Source of the DNA: Pedobacter cryoconitis
GTDB lineage: Bacteria > Bacteroidota > Bacteroidia > Sphingobacteriales > Sphingobacteriaceae
NCBI RefSeq assembly: GCF_014200595.1
Contig: NZ_JACHCG010000002.1
Span: 1 to 64,000, forward strand
DNA: 64,000 nt
Reading direction: 5' to 3'
Each line of letters begins with the position of its first letter. The stretch's first letter is position 1. A program made the translations under genes and the position numbers. This document shows positions 49,618-59,124 of the stretch, one piece after another. The notes below the pieces were generated by a model, which saw only the letters and a program-made list of their open reading frames with translations, was not told the DNA's origin and did no database searches.

Positions 49618-50604
49618 TTAAATTGATAAAACTTTAGTCATTTCCAAAAGATCACTTTCTAATTTAAAACTATGCTCTGTCAACGCTTCGTCTAAGCTGG
49701 TTAACCGGATATCATTGCCACGTAAGCCTACCATCTGCTGTGTACTGCCTTTCAGCAATTCATTTACAGCGGCATAACCTAAACGGCTCCCTAAAATCCT
49801 GTCAAAACTGCTCGGGCTTCCGCCACGTTGCAAGTGTCCTAATATAGTGACCTTTGTGTCATAATGATTGAACTTTTCTTTAACATGTTTCGCAATGTCA
49901 TATGCGCCACCTTGTTTATGCCCTTCGGACACAATTACAATGCTGGACGATTTTTTTGTTGCTGCTCCGATTTCCAATTGTTTAATCAGTTCATCAAGAC
50001 TTGTTGCTTTCTCAGGCAGCAAGACAGCTTCAGCTCCACAGGCAATAGCACTCCTTAAAGCGATACAACCCGAATCCCGGCCCATTACTTCTACAAAAAA
50101 TAAACGGTCATGCGAATCCGCAGTATCCCTGATCTTATCTATGGCTTCAATAACTGTGTTAATCGCAGTATCATAGCCTAAAGTAAAATCGGAACCGTAT
50201 AAATCATTGTCGATCGTACCAGGAATGGCAATTACATTGATATGATGTCTTTGTGCAAAACGACGGGCCCCGGTAAAAGTACCATCTCCGCCAATCACAA
50301 CAAGGGCATCTATTTGGTGCAATTTCAGGTTTTCATAAGCAAGGTCCATTCCTTCATCGGTTTTAAACTCTAAACAGCGTGCTGTTTTAAGTACTGTTCC
50401 GCCTAAATGGATGATATTGCTCACTGAACGGGCGTCCATAGGAATAATATTGTTAGTTATTAATCCTTGATAACCTTGCAAAACTCCAAACATATTTATA
50501 CCATTGTAAATACCGGTACGTACTACTGCTCTGATGCATGCGTTCATTCCGGGAGCGTCACCCCCAGATGTCAATACAGCGATATTTTTGATATTTGGTT
50601 TCAT
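49618..50604 (-). CDS. pfkA: ATP-dependent 6-phosphofructokinase
   Basis: 328 residues. TSGGDAPGMNA binds ATP, GGDGT (105-109) is the ATP-type signature with Gly rather than Asp at the discriminating position, PGTIDND contains the catalytic Asp, and MGRDSG contacts fructose 6-phosphate. It commits sugar to glycolysis. First gene of pfkA-badF-gapA; two palindromes lie just upstream. Confidence 0.97.
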   Translation of the reverse strand: MKPNIKNIAVLTSGGDAPGMNACIRAVVRTGIYNGINMFGVLQGYQGLITNNIIPMDARSVSNIIHLGGTVLKTARCLEFKTDEGMDLAYENLKLHQIDALVVIGGDGTFTGARRFAQRHHINVIAIPGTIDNDLYGSDFTLGYDTAINTVIEAIDKIRDTADSHDRLFFVEVMGRDSGCIALRSAIACGAEAVLLPEKATSLDELIKQLEIGAATKKSSSIVIVSEGHKQGGAYDIAKHVKEKFNHYDTKVTILGHLQRGGSPSSFDRILGSRLGYAAVNELLKGSTQQMVGLRGNDIRLTSLDEALTEHSFKLESDLLEMTKVLSI

Positions 50605-50609
50605 CTGTT

Positions 50610-50641
50610 TATATTACGAATATACCGTGTAGATATTACAC
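50610..50641. promoter_or_regulatory. Two adjacent palindromes upstream of pfkA, candidate operators
   Basis: TATATT-ACG-AATATA (50610-50624) and GTGTA-GATAT-TACAC (50627-50641) are perfect inverted repeats side by side in the 117-base gap between pfkA (minus) and the Nudix-type regulator (plus). The first ends six bases before the pfkA start, so a bound protein would block transcription or initiation. Confidence 0.5.
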
Positions 50642-50721
50642 TAAGTAATTTATTTTGATTTATTTTATGTAAATCGCAAACAAGTATATTAATTTGCTTT
50701 AGTTTTTAAAAATTTAATGTT

Positions 50722-51411
50722 TTGAAAGAAGTCTTACCACAGCTTAATTCCACCTTCTCAATTGATTGTGTTTTGTTCGGATTTGATGAAGGAGAATTAA
50801 AAGTTCTGCTGATTGAAAGGAATGAAGAACCTTTTAAAGATTGGTGGGCCCTTCCGGGGTATCTTGTCAATGAGAACGAAAGTCTGGATCAGTCCGCGGC
50901 CCGTATCTTGCACGAACTCACGGGGATAGAGAATGTCTACATGGAACAGTTTTATACTTTTGGTGATGTAGGCCGTCACCCTCAGGGAAGAATTATATCC
51001 GTAGCTTATTATGCAATGTTGCGATTGGGAGGGGATAAAGCTCTTAAGCCAATCAGTAATTATGCGAAGCAAGCGCACTGGATTAATGTCAAGGATTTAC
51101 CTCCACTGGCATTTGACCATCAAAAAATATTTGATCAGGGACTTGAAAAAATAAAAAGAAGGATCAAGCATCAGCCAATTGCTTTTGAATTACTTCCGGA
51201 GAAATTCACTTTGACACAGTTACAAAATGTGTATGAAGTGATCCTGGGCAAGAAACTGGATAAAAGGAATTTCAGGAAAAAGATGCTCAGTTTTAATGTT
51301 TTGAAGGATCTGAATGAAAAGCAAAAAGGAGTTTCGTTCCGTGCGGCGACCTTGTACCGTTTTGATAAAAGAAAATATGGAAAGTTATTTGGAAAAGAAA
51401 TCTCCTTTTAA
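50722..51411 (+). CDS. NrtR-like regulator: degenerate Nudix domain plus winged helix
   Basis: 229 residues from a TTG start. An N-terminal Nudix fold (FSIDCVLFGFDEGELKVLLIER ... WALPGYLV, to about residue 140) is joined to a winged helix-turn-helix (about 150-229; FTLTQLQNVYEVIL and RNFRKKML). In the Nudix box the leading Gly is Tyr and REUxEE reads RILHEL, so hydrolysis is unlikely and the domain is probably a ligand sensor. NrtR-family proteins regulate NAD metabolism and, in Bacteroidota, sugar use. It is divergent from pfkA-badF-gapA, which with the palindromes makes those genes its likely targets. No ATG start is available in this frame near the start of the homology. Confidence 0.85.
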   Translation: MKEVLPQLNSTFSIDCVLFGFDEGELKVLLIERNEEPFKDWWALPGYLVNENESLDQSAARILHELTGIENVYMEQFYTFGDVGRHPQGRIISVAYYAMLRLGGDKALKPISNYAKQAHWINVKDLPPLAFDHQKIFDQGLEKIKRRIKHQPIAFELLPEKFTLTQLQNVYEVILGKKLDKRNFRKKMLSFNVLKDLNEKQKGVSFRAATLYRFDKRKYGKLFGKEISF

Positions 51412-51436
51412 ATTTCTCTCTGTCCTGTTTTAACAT

Positions 51437-51471
51437 AAAAAAATCCCGGTTATTGATAACCGGGATTTTTA
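51437..51471. terminator. Bidirectional terminator
   Basis: AAATCCCGGTTAT / ATAACCGGGATTT with a TG loop, A-run before and T-run after. It serves both the Nudix-type regulator and the convergent BadF-family kinase. Confidence 0.92.
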
Positions 51472-51489
51472 ATATTGTTTGTTTTTTTT

Positions 51490-52353
51490 CTATTTGAGAC
51501 TTCTGGCTGGTTGCATATGGTAATCAACAAGATCATCTATAGGAGAACGGATAATTTTTCCTACGCCCATTTCGTACCTGTCTGCAACAATACTTAAAAT
51601 ATCTCTGAAGCTATAACCTACAGAACCTACACAGTTCAGGCTATATTCTTTATAGTTAGGGTAGTGAATAACCAGATTTTCAAAAAATGCTGTAAAAGCA
51701 TATTCAACTGTAGAGAATGCATAATCCTCGTAGTTATCTTTGAAATCATACAAGAATTTACTAAATCCTGCACAAAAACGGTTTGGAAGAGGTTTGTTGT
51801 AAATATGATCAAAAATATCTTCGTTCGTTAAAGCGAAGTTATCATAAAAACTCTCTCTCAGGCCTTTAGGCATGTAACCTTTCATGTAATCACCAAGGAT
51901 ACGTTTACCAATATAGCAACCGCTGCCTTCATCTCCTAAGAAATATCCCAGAGAGTCAATGTTTAAAGAGATATCACTTCCGTCATAAAGACATGAGTTT
52001 GTACCTGTACCTAAGATTGCGGCAAAACCTGGTTCATCACCCAGTAATGCTCTGCAAGAAGCCAGTAAATCATGGCCAATAAAGATGATTGCATTAGGGA
52101 AAACCTGTCCCATAGCATCCGCTACAATTTTTTTATTCGCGTCAGTTGAACAACCTGCGCCATAATAATATACTTCTGTTAGCTTATCTGCCTCTAAATG
52201 ATCTGGTAAAGATTTTTTTAAAGATTCAACGATATAATCTGTACGGGAAAAATACGGATTGTAACCTTCGGTATTAAAATGAATTTTTCTACCAGCTTCA
52301 TTAATTAAGCACCAATTGGTTTTGGTTGAACCACCATCTGCAATAACTATCAT
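51490..52353 (-). CDS. BadF-family N-acetylglucosamine kinase-like ATPase
   Basis: 287 residues from the chosen Met (MIVIADGGSTKTNW); the frame extends 16 residues further but the ATPase core begins here. Phosphate-1 DGGSTKT, ILGTGTNSCLYDG and GDEGSGCYIG are all intact, unlike the paralog at 48774-49616. The family phosphorylates N-acetylglucosamine or related sugars. It stands alone on the minus strand. Confidence 0.88.
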   Translation of the reverse strand: MIVIADGGSTKTNWCLINEAGRKIHFNTEGYNPYFSRTDYIVESLKKSLPDHLEADKLTEVYYYGAGCSTDANKKIVADAMGQVFPNAIIFIGHDLLASCRALLGDEPGFAAILGTGTNSCLYDGSDISLNIDSLGYFLGDEGSGCYIGKRILGDYMKGYMPKGLRESFYDNFALTNEDIFDHIYNKPLPNRFCAGFSKFLYDFKDNYEDYAFSTVEYAFTAFFENLVIHYPNYKEYSLNCVGSVGYSFRDILSIVADRYEMGVGKIIRSPIDDLVDYHMQPARSLK

Positions 52354-52401
52354 CTTAATTTGTTTTTTTTGGGGTAAAAGTAAATATTCCTGACACTTCA
52401 A

Positions 52402-52859
52402 ACATGTTTTTTTCCATTTTCAGTTTTTTTTTCTGATTCCTGCGTTTATCCTTGTAAGTTATTTTTCAATTTTATTATTATTCCTTCTATTTACTAGCTG
52501 TTAGCCTTCCCAATTCAAATATCTTCTTCCCTATGCTTCTTCGTAAACCGCAAATATTCAGGTCTTAAGCCTTCGTAATTAAGATATTGTTAAATTAACA
52601 CTAAGATAAAATTACACTAGTTATTTTAAATTCCAAATTTTAATATTTTATCGGGGAGAACAAATGTCATAATATTCTTTTAAAATACCCAATCATTCAA
52701 TTTTAAAACACTCATAAAGAGCAATTAAAGAATTTTATGTGGTATTTAACGAACACACGAATAAAAATACTTTGATGTGAGCTGTAATTGTGATAATTTC
52801 ACCTTTAAGGATTAAAAGAAGCGCAAAAAACTAAAATTGTATGCTGTCCTGTTTTTTCT
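52402..52859. other. AT-rich intergenic region without recognised genes
   Basis: About 460 bases between the BadF-family kinase and threonine aldolase. T-rich on the left, A/T-rich throughout, with no open frame of note. TACTTTG near 52774 resembles a -7 element one base too short. Neither a structured RNA nor a repeat was recognised. It presumably holds the divergent promoters of the two genes. Confidence 0.6.
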
Positions 52860-53900
52860 ATGCAAAATAAAATAGATTTTAGAAGTGATACCGTAACTAT
52901 ACCCACACCAGAAATGATCGCTGCGATGATGACCGCAAAAGTTGGTGATGATGTATATGGAGAAGATGAAACCGTAGCTGCACTTGAAAGTAAATTATCC
53001 AGGCTTTTTAATATGGAAGCCGGACTTTTTTGTCCTTCGGGAACAATGACAAACCAGATCGCAATCAAATGTTTTACTCAGCCTATGGATGAAGTGATAT
53101 GCGATCAGACTGCTCATGTTTACCGGTACGAAGGCGGAGGGATTGCTTTTCATTCGGGAGCATCGGTCAGATTACTGAACGGGCCAAGAGGGATTTTAAG
53201 CCCCGAACTCATCAGCCCGGAAATTAATGAAGATAATATCCATTATCCGGATTCAAGTTTAGTTGTTCTGGAAAATACCGTGAATAAAGGGGGAGGGGCC
53301 TGTTACACGCTGGAACAGATTGCGCCAATTGCGGAATTATGTAAAAGTAAAGGGTTGAAACTTCATTTAGATGGGGCAAGGATATTTAATGCACTGGTTA
53401 AAACCGGGGATGCTGCGGAAGATTACGGACAGTATTTTGATGGGATTTCTATCTGTCTTTCCAAAGGACTGGGGGCACCGGTAGGCTCCGTATTGTTAGG
53501 TACTAAAGAAACTATCCACAAGGCAAACAAGATCCGTAAAGCATTTGGCGGCGGAATGCGACAGGCAGGTTTTCTTGCTGCTGCGGGTATTTATGCATTG
53601 GATCACCATGTTGTAAGGCTTGCTGAAGATCATCTGCATGCACAGTTACTGGCTGATGCTTTGAGCGCTGCTGATTTTGTAGCTGCTGTGATGCCTGTTG
53701 AAACAAATATTGTAATTTTTAAAATAGCTGAAAGTTATACGACAGCAAGTGTATTGGACAGTTTGATCAAAAGCGGGATTTTATGCGGTGCTACTGGCCC
53801 GGATACCTTAAGGTTTGTGACGCATTTGAATACAGATGCCAATCAGATTGCACGGGCTGTCCAGTTGATCAAAGAACTGAAACCAGTGAAAAAATCCTAA
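52860..53900 (+). CDS. ltaE: Low-specificity L-threonine aldolase
   Basis: 346 residues, PLP-dependent fold type I. The start DFRSDTVTIPTPEM and the Schiff-base lysine in ICLSKGLGAPVGS (Lys202) are those of threonine aldolase, which splits threonine or allo-threonine to glycine and acetaldehyde. HLDGARI binds PLP. It lies 10 bases before the biotin carboxylase gene and is probably co-transcribed, although no metabolic link is obvious. Confidence 0.92.
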   Translation: MQNKIDFRSDTVTIPTPEMIAAMMTAKVGDDVYGEDETVAALESKLSRLFNMEAGLFCPSGTMTNQIAIKCFTQPMDEVICDQTAHVYRYEGGGIAFHSGASVRLLNGPRGILSPELISPEINEDNIHYPDSSLVVLENTVNKGGGACYTLEQIAPIAELCKSKGLKLHLDGARIFNALVKTGDAAEDYGQYFDGISICLSKGLGAPVGSVLLGTKETIHKANKIRKAFGGGMRQAGFLAAAGIYALDHHVVRLAEDHLHAQLLADALSAADFVAAVMPVETNIVIFKIAESYTTASVLDSLIKSGILCGATGPDTLRFVTHLNTDANQIARAVQLIKELKPVKKS

Positions 53901-53910
53901 ACAGATCGAT

Positions 53911-55395
53911 ATGAAGAAGATTTTAATTGCCAACAGGGGGGAGATTGCTTTGCGTATTATGCGCTCTGCAAAGGAAATGGGTATTTTGACAGTCGCTGTG
54001 TTCTCAGAGGCTGATAGAGAGGCGCTGCATGTACGTTATGCAGATGAAGCAATTTTTATAGGGCCAGCCCCGGCAAGTCAATCTTATTTAGCCGGTCAGA
54101 AAATCATTGATGCTTGTTTACTGACAGGTGCAGAAGCGATCCATCCCGGGTATGGGTTTTTATCAGAGAATGCAGAGTTTGCGGGAATGGTGAAGGAGGC
54201 AGGTCTGATTTTAATTGGCCCCTCACCCGAGGCAATGGCTATTATGGGGAATAAATTGTCTGCAAAAGCTGCTGCGCTGAAATATCAGATCCCTATGGTT
54301 CCTGGAACTGAAGAAGCAATTACTGATATTGAAGAGGCGAAACGCAGAGCACAGGAAGTTGGTTTCCCAATACTGATCAAAGCCGCCGCTGGTGGTGGTG
54401 GAAAAGGAATGCGGATTGTAGAAGAACTTGCTGCTTTTGAAGAGCAGATGCAATTGGCAGTGAGTGAAGCGAAATCGGCATTTGGTGATGGCGCAGTGTT
54501 TATAGAAAGATATGTGTCCTCTCCCAGGCATATAGAAATACAGGTTTTAGGTGATAATTATGGAAATATTGTCCACTTGTTTGAAAGGGAGTGTTCTATT
54601 CAGAGAAGGCATCAAAAGGTGATTGAAGAAGCGCCTTCCAGTGTACTCAGTCCTGAAATCAGGGCGGAAATGGGTAAATGTGCTGTGGATGTAGCGAGAT
54701 CTGTTAATTATACAGGTGCGGGGACAGTAGAGTTTATTCTGGATGAGAATCTTGATTTCTTTTTTCTGGAAATGAATACCCGTTTACAAGTAGAACATCC
54801 GGTGACAGAATTGATCACGGGATTGGATTTGGTTAAAGAACAAATAAAAATAGCCAGAGGTGAAAAGTTAAGCTATAGCCAGGAAGATTTAAAAATCAAT
54901 GGCCACGCGATAGAACTCAGGGTTTATGCGGAAGATCCTCAGCACAATTTCCTTCCGGATATTGGTGTTTTGAAAACTTACCGTACACCAAAAGGCAACG
55001 GAGTAAGGGTAGATGATGGGTTTGAACAGGGAATGGAAATTCCTGTGTATTATGACCCTATGATCGCCAAGCTGATTACTTTTGGTGCAGACCGCAAAGA
55101 GGCTATTGCGAGAATGCGCAGGGCGATTTCAGAATATGACATTACAGGCATTCAAACTACTTTGAACTTTGGTAAATTTGTAATGGAACATGAGGCGTTT
55201 ACTTCCGGAAATTTTGATACCCATTTCGTTGGTAAATACTTCAATCCCGAAAACAAGGAAGATACAGACGAAGATGAAGCCCTGATTGCGGCAATAGTCG
55301 CGTTGAAAAGCCTGAAGAAAAAAAATAGTTCTGCTGTGAGCATAGCAGCAGAAGGAACATCGAGCAACTGGCTTAAAAACCGGACAAAATATTAA
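53911..55395 (+). CDS. accC: Biotin carboxylase subunit of an acyl-CoA carboxylase
   Basis: 494 residues. KILIANRGEIALRIMRSAKE, the ATP-grasp loop AAAGGGGKGMRIV, FLEMNTRLQVEHPVTE and RVYAEDP are diagnostic of the biotin carboxylase. It is about 45 residues longer than the usual AccC because of a C-terminal tail (DTDEDEALIAAIVALKSLKK...NWLKNRTKY). In Bacteroidota such longer paralogs tend to belong to propionyl-CoA-type carboxylases, so that is an alternative; no biotin carrier or carboxyltransferase gene lies nearby. Precedes ribE by 5 bases. Confidence 0.9.
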   Translation: MKKILIANRGEIALRIMRSAKEMGILTVAVFSEADREALHVRYADEAIFIGPAPASQSYLAGQKIIDACLLTGAEAIHPGYGFLSENAEFAGMVKEAGLILIGPSPEAMAIMGNKLSAKAAALKYQIPMVPGTEEAITDIEEAKRRAQEVGFPILIKAAAGGGGKGMRIVEELAAFEEQMQLAVSEAKSAFGDGAVFIERYVSSPRHIEIQVLGDNYGNIVHLFERECSIQRRHQKVIEEAPSSVLSPEIRAEMGKCAVDVARSVNYTGAGTVEFILDENLDFFFLEMNTRLQVEHPVTELITGLDLVKEQIKIARGEKLSYSQEDLKINGHAIELRVYAEDPQHNFLPDIGVLKTYRTPKGNGVRVDDGFEQGMEIPVYYDPMIAKLITFGADRKEAIARMRRAISEYDITGIQTTLNFGKFVMEHEAFTSGNFDTHFVGKYFNPENKEDTDEDEALIAAIVALKSLKKKNSSAVSIAAEGTSSNWLKNRTKY

Positions 55396-55400
55396 AATTT

Positions 55401-55985
55401 ATGTTTACAGGAATTATTGAAACACTAGGTACAGTAAAAGAGATTGTAGCAGAAGGAACAAATCTTCATTTTACAATCGAATCTGCACTGAGTAATGAAT
55501 TGAAAATTGATCAGAGTGTATCTCATAACGGCGTATGTTTAACTGTTGTGGCATTAAATGATACGACCCATACGGTTACGGCTATTCAGGAGACACTGGA
55601 AAAAAGTAACCTTCAACACCTCAGTGAAGGGATGAAAGTGAATCTGGAGCGTTGTATGCAGATGAACGGACGCCTGGACGGACATATAGTACAGGGGCAT
55701 GTAGACCAGACTGCGGTATGTGTGCTGAGAGAAGAACTGGATGGCAGCTGGGAATACCGTTTTAAATATGATAGCAGCAAAGGCAATGTAACGGTTGAAA
55801 AGGGATCTGTTTGTATTAACGGAATCAGCTTAACAGTGGTTAACTCTGCTGCTGATGAATTTTCTGTATTTATTATTCCTTATACTTTTGAACATACTAA
55901 TTTACAAGAAGTAAATACGGGGGACACGGTTAACCTTGAATTTGATATTATTGGTAAATATGTAGCAAGGTTGCTTCATAAATAA
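55401..55985 (+). CDS. ribE: Riboflavin synthase
   Basis: 194 residues with two lumazine-binding repeats, starting MFTGIIETLGTV and, in the second half, YVAR at the end. Each repeat has the SHNGVCLT and INGISLT motif. It disproportionates two molecules of 6,7-dimethyl-8-ribityllumazine to riboflavin. No FMN riboswitch is seen in front, consistent with being the last gene of a ltaE-accC-ribE run. Confidence 0.96.
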   Translation: MFTGIIETLGTVKEIVAEGTNLHFTIESALSNELKIDQSVSHNGVCLTVVALNDTTHTVTAIQETLEKSNLQHLSEGMKVNLERCMQMNGRLDGHIVQGHVDQTAVCVLREELDGSWEYRFKYDSSKGNVTVEKGSVCINGISLTVVNSAADEFSVFIIPYTFEHTNLQEVNTGDTVNLEFDIIGKYVARLLHK

Positions 55986-56138
55986 GTGGTTTGATTTTTT
56001 GATTTTAAAACTAAAATCCCTTATGTCGTTGTTTATCTTACGTTTATCCCATTTTCCGGAAGGACTTGAAATCTATGGCAAGGTAATTGGTTACTACTTA
56101 TTGTAAATAATTACAGCAGAATATAAAAATTTAGTCAT

Positions 56139-56438
56139 ATGGATACTTTAAAAAAGTTTGAATTAATGGAGAAGATTGTAAGAGAATTAGAAGACTTACA
56201 ACATTCGCAACAAGCAATTATTCAAAAAATCGGCAAGATTGAAGTAGATAATATTGAATTAGGAGATAAAAAATTAGATAAAGATTTACCAGATATGCAT
56301 CAGCGTGTTGCTGATAACCTGGATACAATTGTGGGGATATTAGCTTATTTTGCTGATAAAACTCAAAACTTTGGTAACAAGAATAATGTTGAGGTGCTTA
56401 AAGAAAAGCAAATCATCGATGAGGCGACAAAGGGTTAG
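56139..56438 (+). CDS. Small hypothetical protein, probably coiled-coil
   Basis: 99 residues, acidic and lysine-rich, with long predicted helices and heptad-like hydrophobic spacing (FELMEKIVRELEDLQHSQQ, then NLDTIVGILAYFAD). No signal peptide or membrane helix, and no family recognised. A good terminator follows, and the upstream gap from ribE (153 bases) holds only a 27-codon open frame of doubtful value. Confidence 0.65.
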   Translation: MDTLKKFELMEKIVRELEDLQHSQQAIIQKIGKIEVDNIELGDKKLDKDLPDMHQRVADNLDTIVGILAYFADKTQNFGNKNNVEVLKEKQIIDEATKG

Positions 56439-56458
56439 TAAACCTGATTGTTGTGTGA

Positions 56459-56490
56459 AAAAAGGGCTGTTTTTTAAACGGCCCTTTTTT
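56459..56490. terminator. Bidirectional terminator
   Basis: AAAGGGCTGTTT / AAACGGCCCTTT with one G-T pair, A-run before and six T after; it touches the stop of the convergent histidine kinase gene. Confidence 0.88.
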
Positions 56491-58255
56491 ATGCCTGGTG
56501 TCTGGGAATTCGCAGGTTGAATAAAGTTCCTGTACCTAATTCGCTCTCAATGGTAATACTTCCTTCGTTACGCTCCATAAAATCCCAGCAAACCATTAAG
56601 CCGATTCCGGTACCTTTCTCATTTTGTGTGCCCCGGCTGGAGAAATTCTCTCCGTTAAAAATTTTCTGAATATTTTCGATTGCAATACCCACGCCGTTGT
56701 CCTGAATTTGTAAGCCTATGTATTCTGCATTAATGTAAGCAGCTGTAATGTTAATCTGACAATTTTCGTGGCAGAATTTGATTGCATTAATGATCAGGTT
56801 ACGAATCACAATCTGCATCATCAGCAAATCGGCATAAGCAACCAGATCATCTGTTAATTGCTGAACAATCTTTATCTTTTTTACTGACGCAGCTTTAAGA
56901 TGGTAACTAACTTCTGAACTAATCAGTTTTTTCAGGTCAAAAAGGTCTTTATTAATTCCATATCCTTTCAGCTGGCTTCTTGACCAATGCAGAATGTTTT
57001 CTAATAAATCAGTCGTATAAGAAATGTCTTTAGTCAGCGTAGGAGAAAGATCTTTAAATTCTTCTGCACTAATGGTATCATCAGAGGTCATTTTTAAGAC
57101 CTCAGCCAGATTCAGCAATGGCCCTCTGAGGTCATGTGCCATAATAGAAAATATCCGGTCTTTGAGTTGATTTAATTTTTGAAGTTCTTCTGCCTGACGC
57201 TGAGATTTTAAAGCTTCCTGCCTGGCATTCGTTAAATCCTGAAGTTTAATAATCGTTGCATTTCTATTGAGCTTGTTTTCATTTAAAAAACAAACATCTG
57301 CTTCCAGATCAAATACGCCGTTTGCCGTATGTACCAGTAACTCTACTTTCCCGGACTCTTGCTGATTGAGCAGATCCAGCAATTCTGGCTGGTATTGCAG
57401 CAATTCATTCACATCTTTACCAATAATTTTGTCTGCGTGATAGACACTGATATATTTCTTAAAGGCAGAGTTATAATCGATAACCCGGTTGCGGTGATCC
57501 AGCACCATGAATCCGTCTCCCATCAGCTCCAGAACTTTTTCTCTGGCAACGGGCAGTACATTCAATAGTTTAAATCTATAAATCGCTATAAAAATCAGAA
57601 AGGTAGAGACCTGAAAAGCGAAAGGAGTGATATCCAGGTTTGGAATTGGCCTTAAGCCGATTAAATAAGAGAAATTCGCTATCCATGGAAGCATTGCTGC
57701 GGTCAGGATAACCCTGTTTTGTTTTTTATAAACACGGTCAGAACGCCTGAATTTTTTAACCAGAAAATAGTTTCCGACGATCAGCAGTGCATAAAAATAA
57801 CAGATGAAAAAATAAAAGGCAATTCCAGGAACGATTTTAAGCATAGGAAAGCTTCCGCTGTAATCAACACTGACCTTTTTATAATGCAGGTGATGCAGAT
57901 TATTAGTCCAGACCAGCAGTAGGTACAGGACAGGGACAGCAGTGATCAGAAACTGATTACCTGGTTTTTTTAACCATTTTTCTTTTCCTGCCAGATCTAA
58001 ACAGAATAAAAACCAGTAAAAAGGAACAGCCACAATACCCAGGTATTCAACGTCAATGAGCATCTTCATGTGCTCTAACGTTTTGCTGGCCAGCTCAAAG
58101 CCATAAGCCAGAGACCAGACTGAATTAGACAACATCAGGTAGCCTACCCAACGGACTGTACCTTTTTCATTACTTAAGATATATCCGGAAAGCAGAAGGG
58201 TAATAATGCCAGAAATAATCAGGCTTAATGCATAGAGGTTAAAATCTAAATCCAT
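56489..58255 (-). CDS. Sensor histidine kinase with N-terminal 7TM region and PAS domain
   Basis: 588 residues. Seven hydrophobic segments in the first 230 residues match the histidine-kinase 7TM region; a PAS domain follows (about 245-345, DGFMVLDHRNRVIDYNSAF), then a short coiled coil, the HisKA domain with His374 (IFSIMAHDLRGPL) and an ATPase domain (LLMMQIVIRNLIINAIKF, NGEGT-type GRGTGIGLM). No response regulator is adjacent, so it is an orphan kinase. Confidence 0.93.
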   Translation of the reverse strand: MDLDFNLYALSLIISGIITLLLSGYILSNEKGTVRWVGYLMLSNSVWSLAYGFELASKTLEHMKMLIDVEYLGIVAVPFYWFLFCLDLAGKEKWLKKPGNQFLITAVPVLYLLLVWTNNLHHLHYKKVSVDYSGSFPMLKIVPGIAFYFFICYFYALLIVGNYFLVKKFRRSDRVYKKQNRVILTAAMLPWIANFSYLIGLRPIPNLDITPFAFQVSTFLIFIAIYRFKLLNVLPVAREKVLELMGDGFMVLDHRNRVIDYNSAFKKYISVYHADKIIGKDVNELLQYQPELLDLLNQQESGKVELLVHTANGVFDLEADVCFLNENKLNRNATIIKLQDLTNARQEALKSQRQAEELQKLNQLKDRIFSIMAHDLRGPLLNLAEVLKMTSDDTISAEEFKDLSPTLTKDISYTTDLLENILHWSRSQLKGYGINKDLFDLKKLISSEVSYHLKAASVKKIKIVQQLTDDLVAYADLLMMQIVIRNLIINAIKFCHENCQINITAAYINAEYIGLQIQDNGVGIAIENIQKIFNGENFSSRGTQNEKGTGIGLMVCWDFMERNEGSITIESELGTGTLFNLRIPRHQA

Positions 58256-58293
58256 TAGAAAACTGATTGCAGCATAAGGTTCGGGAGCATAAA

Positions 58294-58301
58294 CAAAGCT
58301 A
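58294..58301 (-). promoter_or_regulatory. Candidate -7 element of the histidine kinase gene
   Basis: TAGCTTTG on the minus strand fits TAnnTTTG, about 39 bases upstream of the start codon. No -33 TTG at the normal distance. Confidence 0.35.
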
Positions 58302-58427
58302 TGAAATAACGTGCGATTAATTTAAATTGACGTAATTTAGTTTGCAAAAAAAATAATCCTAATTTTACTCCATATAAAAGCCATATTGTGCTTGATTACC
58401 TTTAAAATAACAAACAAATAAAAATTT

Positions 58428-59027
58428 ATGAAAAAAATTGTTCTATTCTCATTGTTTATCTGCTTTAGCGCAGTAGCTTTTGGCCAGATACTGCCATCTT
58501 TTCAATTTGGTGTTAAAGGAGGAGCCAATCTTTCTAAATTAAGTACCCACAATACATTTAGCAGTGATAACTCAGCGGGTTATTATGCAGGTGTTTGGGC
58601 CAGAATCGGAGCAGCAGGGATACATTTTCAACCGGAGCTTTATTTGTCAGGTAAAAACACGACAATGGTGAGCAACGATCCTGCATTTGCTGGTCAGGAA
58701 AACAAAGTTAAATTTACAAGTCTTGATGTGCCTTTATTGATTGGTACTAAAATTGGTGCGGCTGGTATCGGAGTGCGTTTAAATACAGGTCCTGTAGTTT
58801 CATTTATTTTGGATGATAAACAATCTTTTGGTGCTGCTACGAGTAATATTTTTAGTGGTGATTTCAAAAAACAAGCTGTTGCATGGCAGTTTGGTGCTGG
58901 TTTAGATCTTGGTAAATTAGGTGTAGACCTTAGATATGAGGCTGGTATTACCAAATTGGGAAAACAAAACTATGATGGCCAGAGATTAAACTTATTTACT
59001 TTAGGATTGGCACTTAAACTTTTTTAA
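58428..59027 (+). CDS. Outer membrane beta-barrel protein
   Basis: 199 residues. A signal peptide (about 1-20, ending AFGQ) is followed by alternating beta strands (FGVKGGANLSKLS ... FQPELYLSG ... GLDLGKLGVDLRYEAG) and a terminal LGLALKLF strand. This is the PorT-like or OmpW-like small porin family common in Bacteroidota. Single-gene unit with its own terminator. The cargo, if any, is unknown. Confidence 0.88.
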   Translation: MKKIVLFSLFICFSAVAFGQILPSFQFGVKGGANLSKLSTHNTFSSDNSAGYYAGVWARIGAAGIHFQPELYLSGKNTTMVSNDPAFAGQENKVKFTSLDVPLLIGTKIGAAGIGVRLNTGPVVSFILDDKQSFGAATSNIFSGDFKKQAVAWQFGAGLDLGKLGVDLRYEAGITKLGKQNYDGQRLNLFTLGLALKLF

Positions 59028-59080
59028 GCCCGGAATTTATTGAGTAAAACGATTAGCAGTCCTTTAAAGTCCTGCTATGC

Positions 59081-59119
59081 AAAAAAGGAGTAAACGGATC
59101 ACGTTTACTCCTTTTTTTT
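59081..59119. terminator. Symmetric terminator after the barrel gene
   Basis: AAAAAAGGAGTAAACG / CGTTTACTCCTTTTTT with GATCA loop. A- and T-runs on both sides suggest activity in both directions. Confidence 0.92.
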
Positions 59120-59124
59120 GGCGT

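Noticed and set aside
56022..56105. 27-codon open frame starting MSLFILRLSHFPEG
   Set aside because: Short, no family resemblance, no promoter element; kept out of the gene list.
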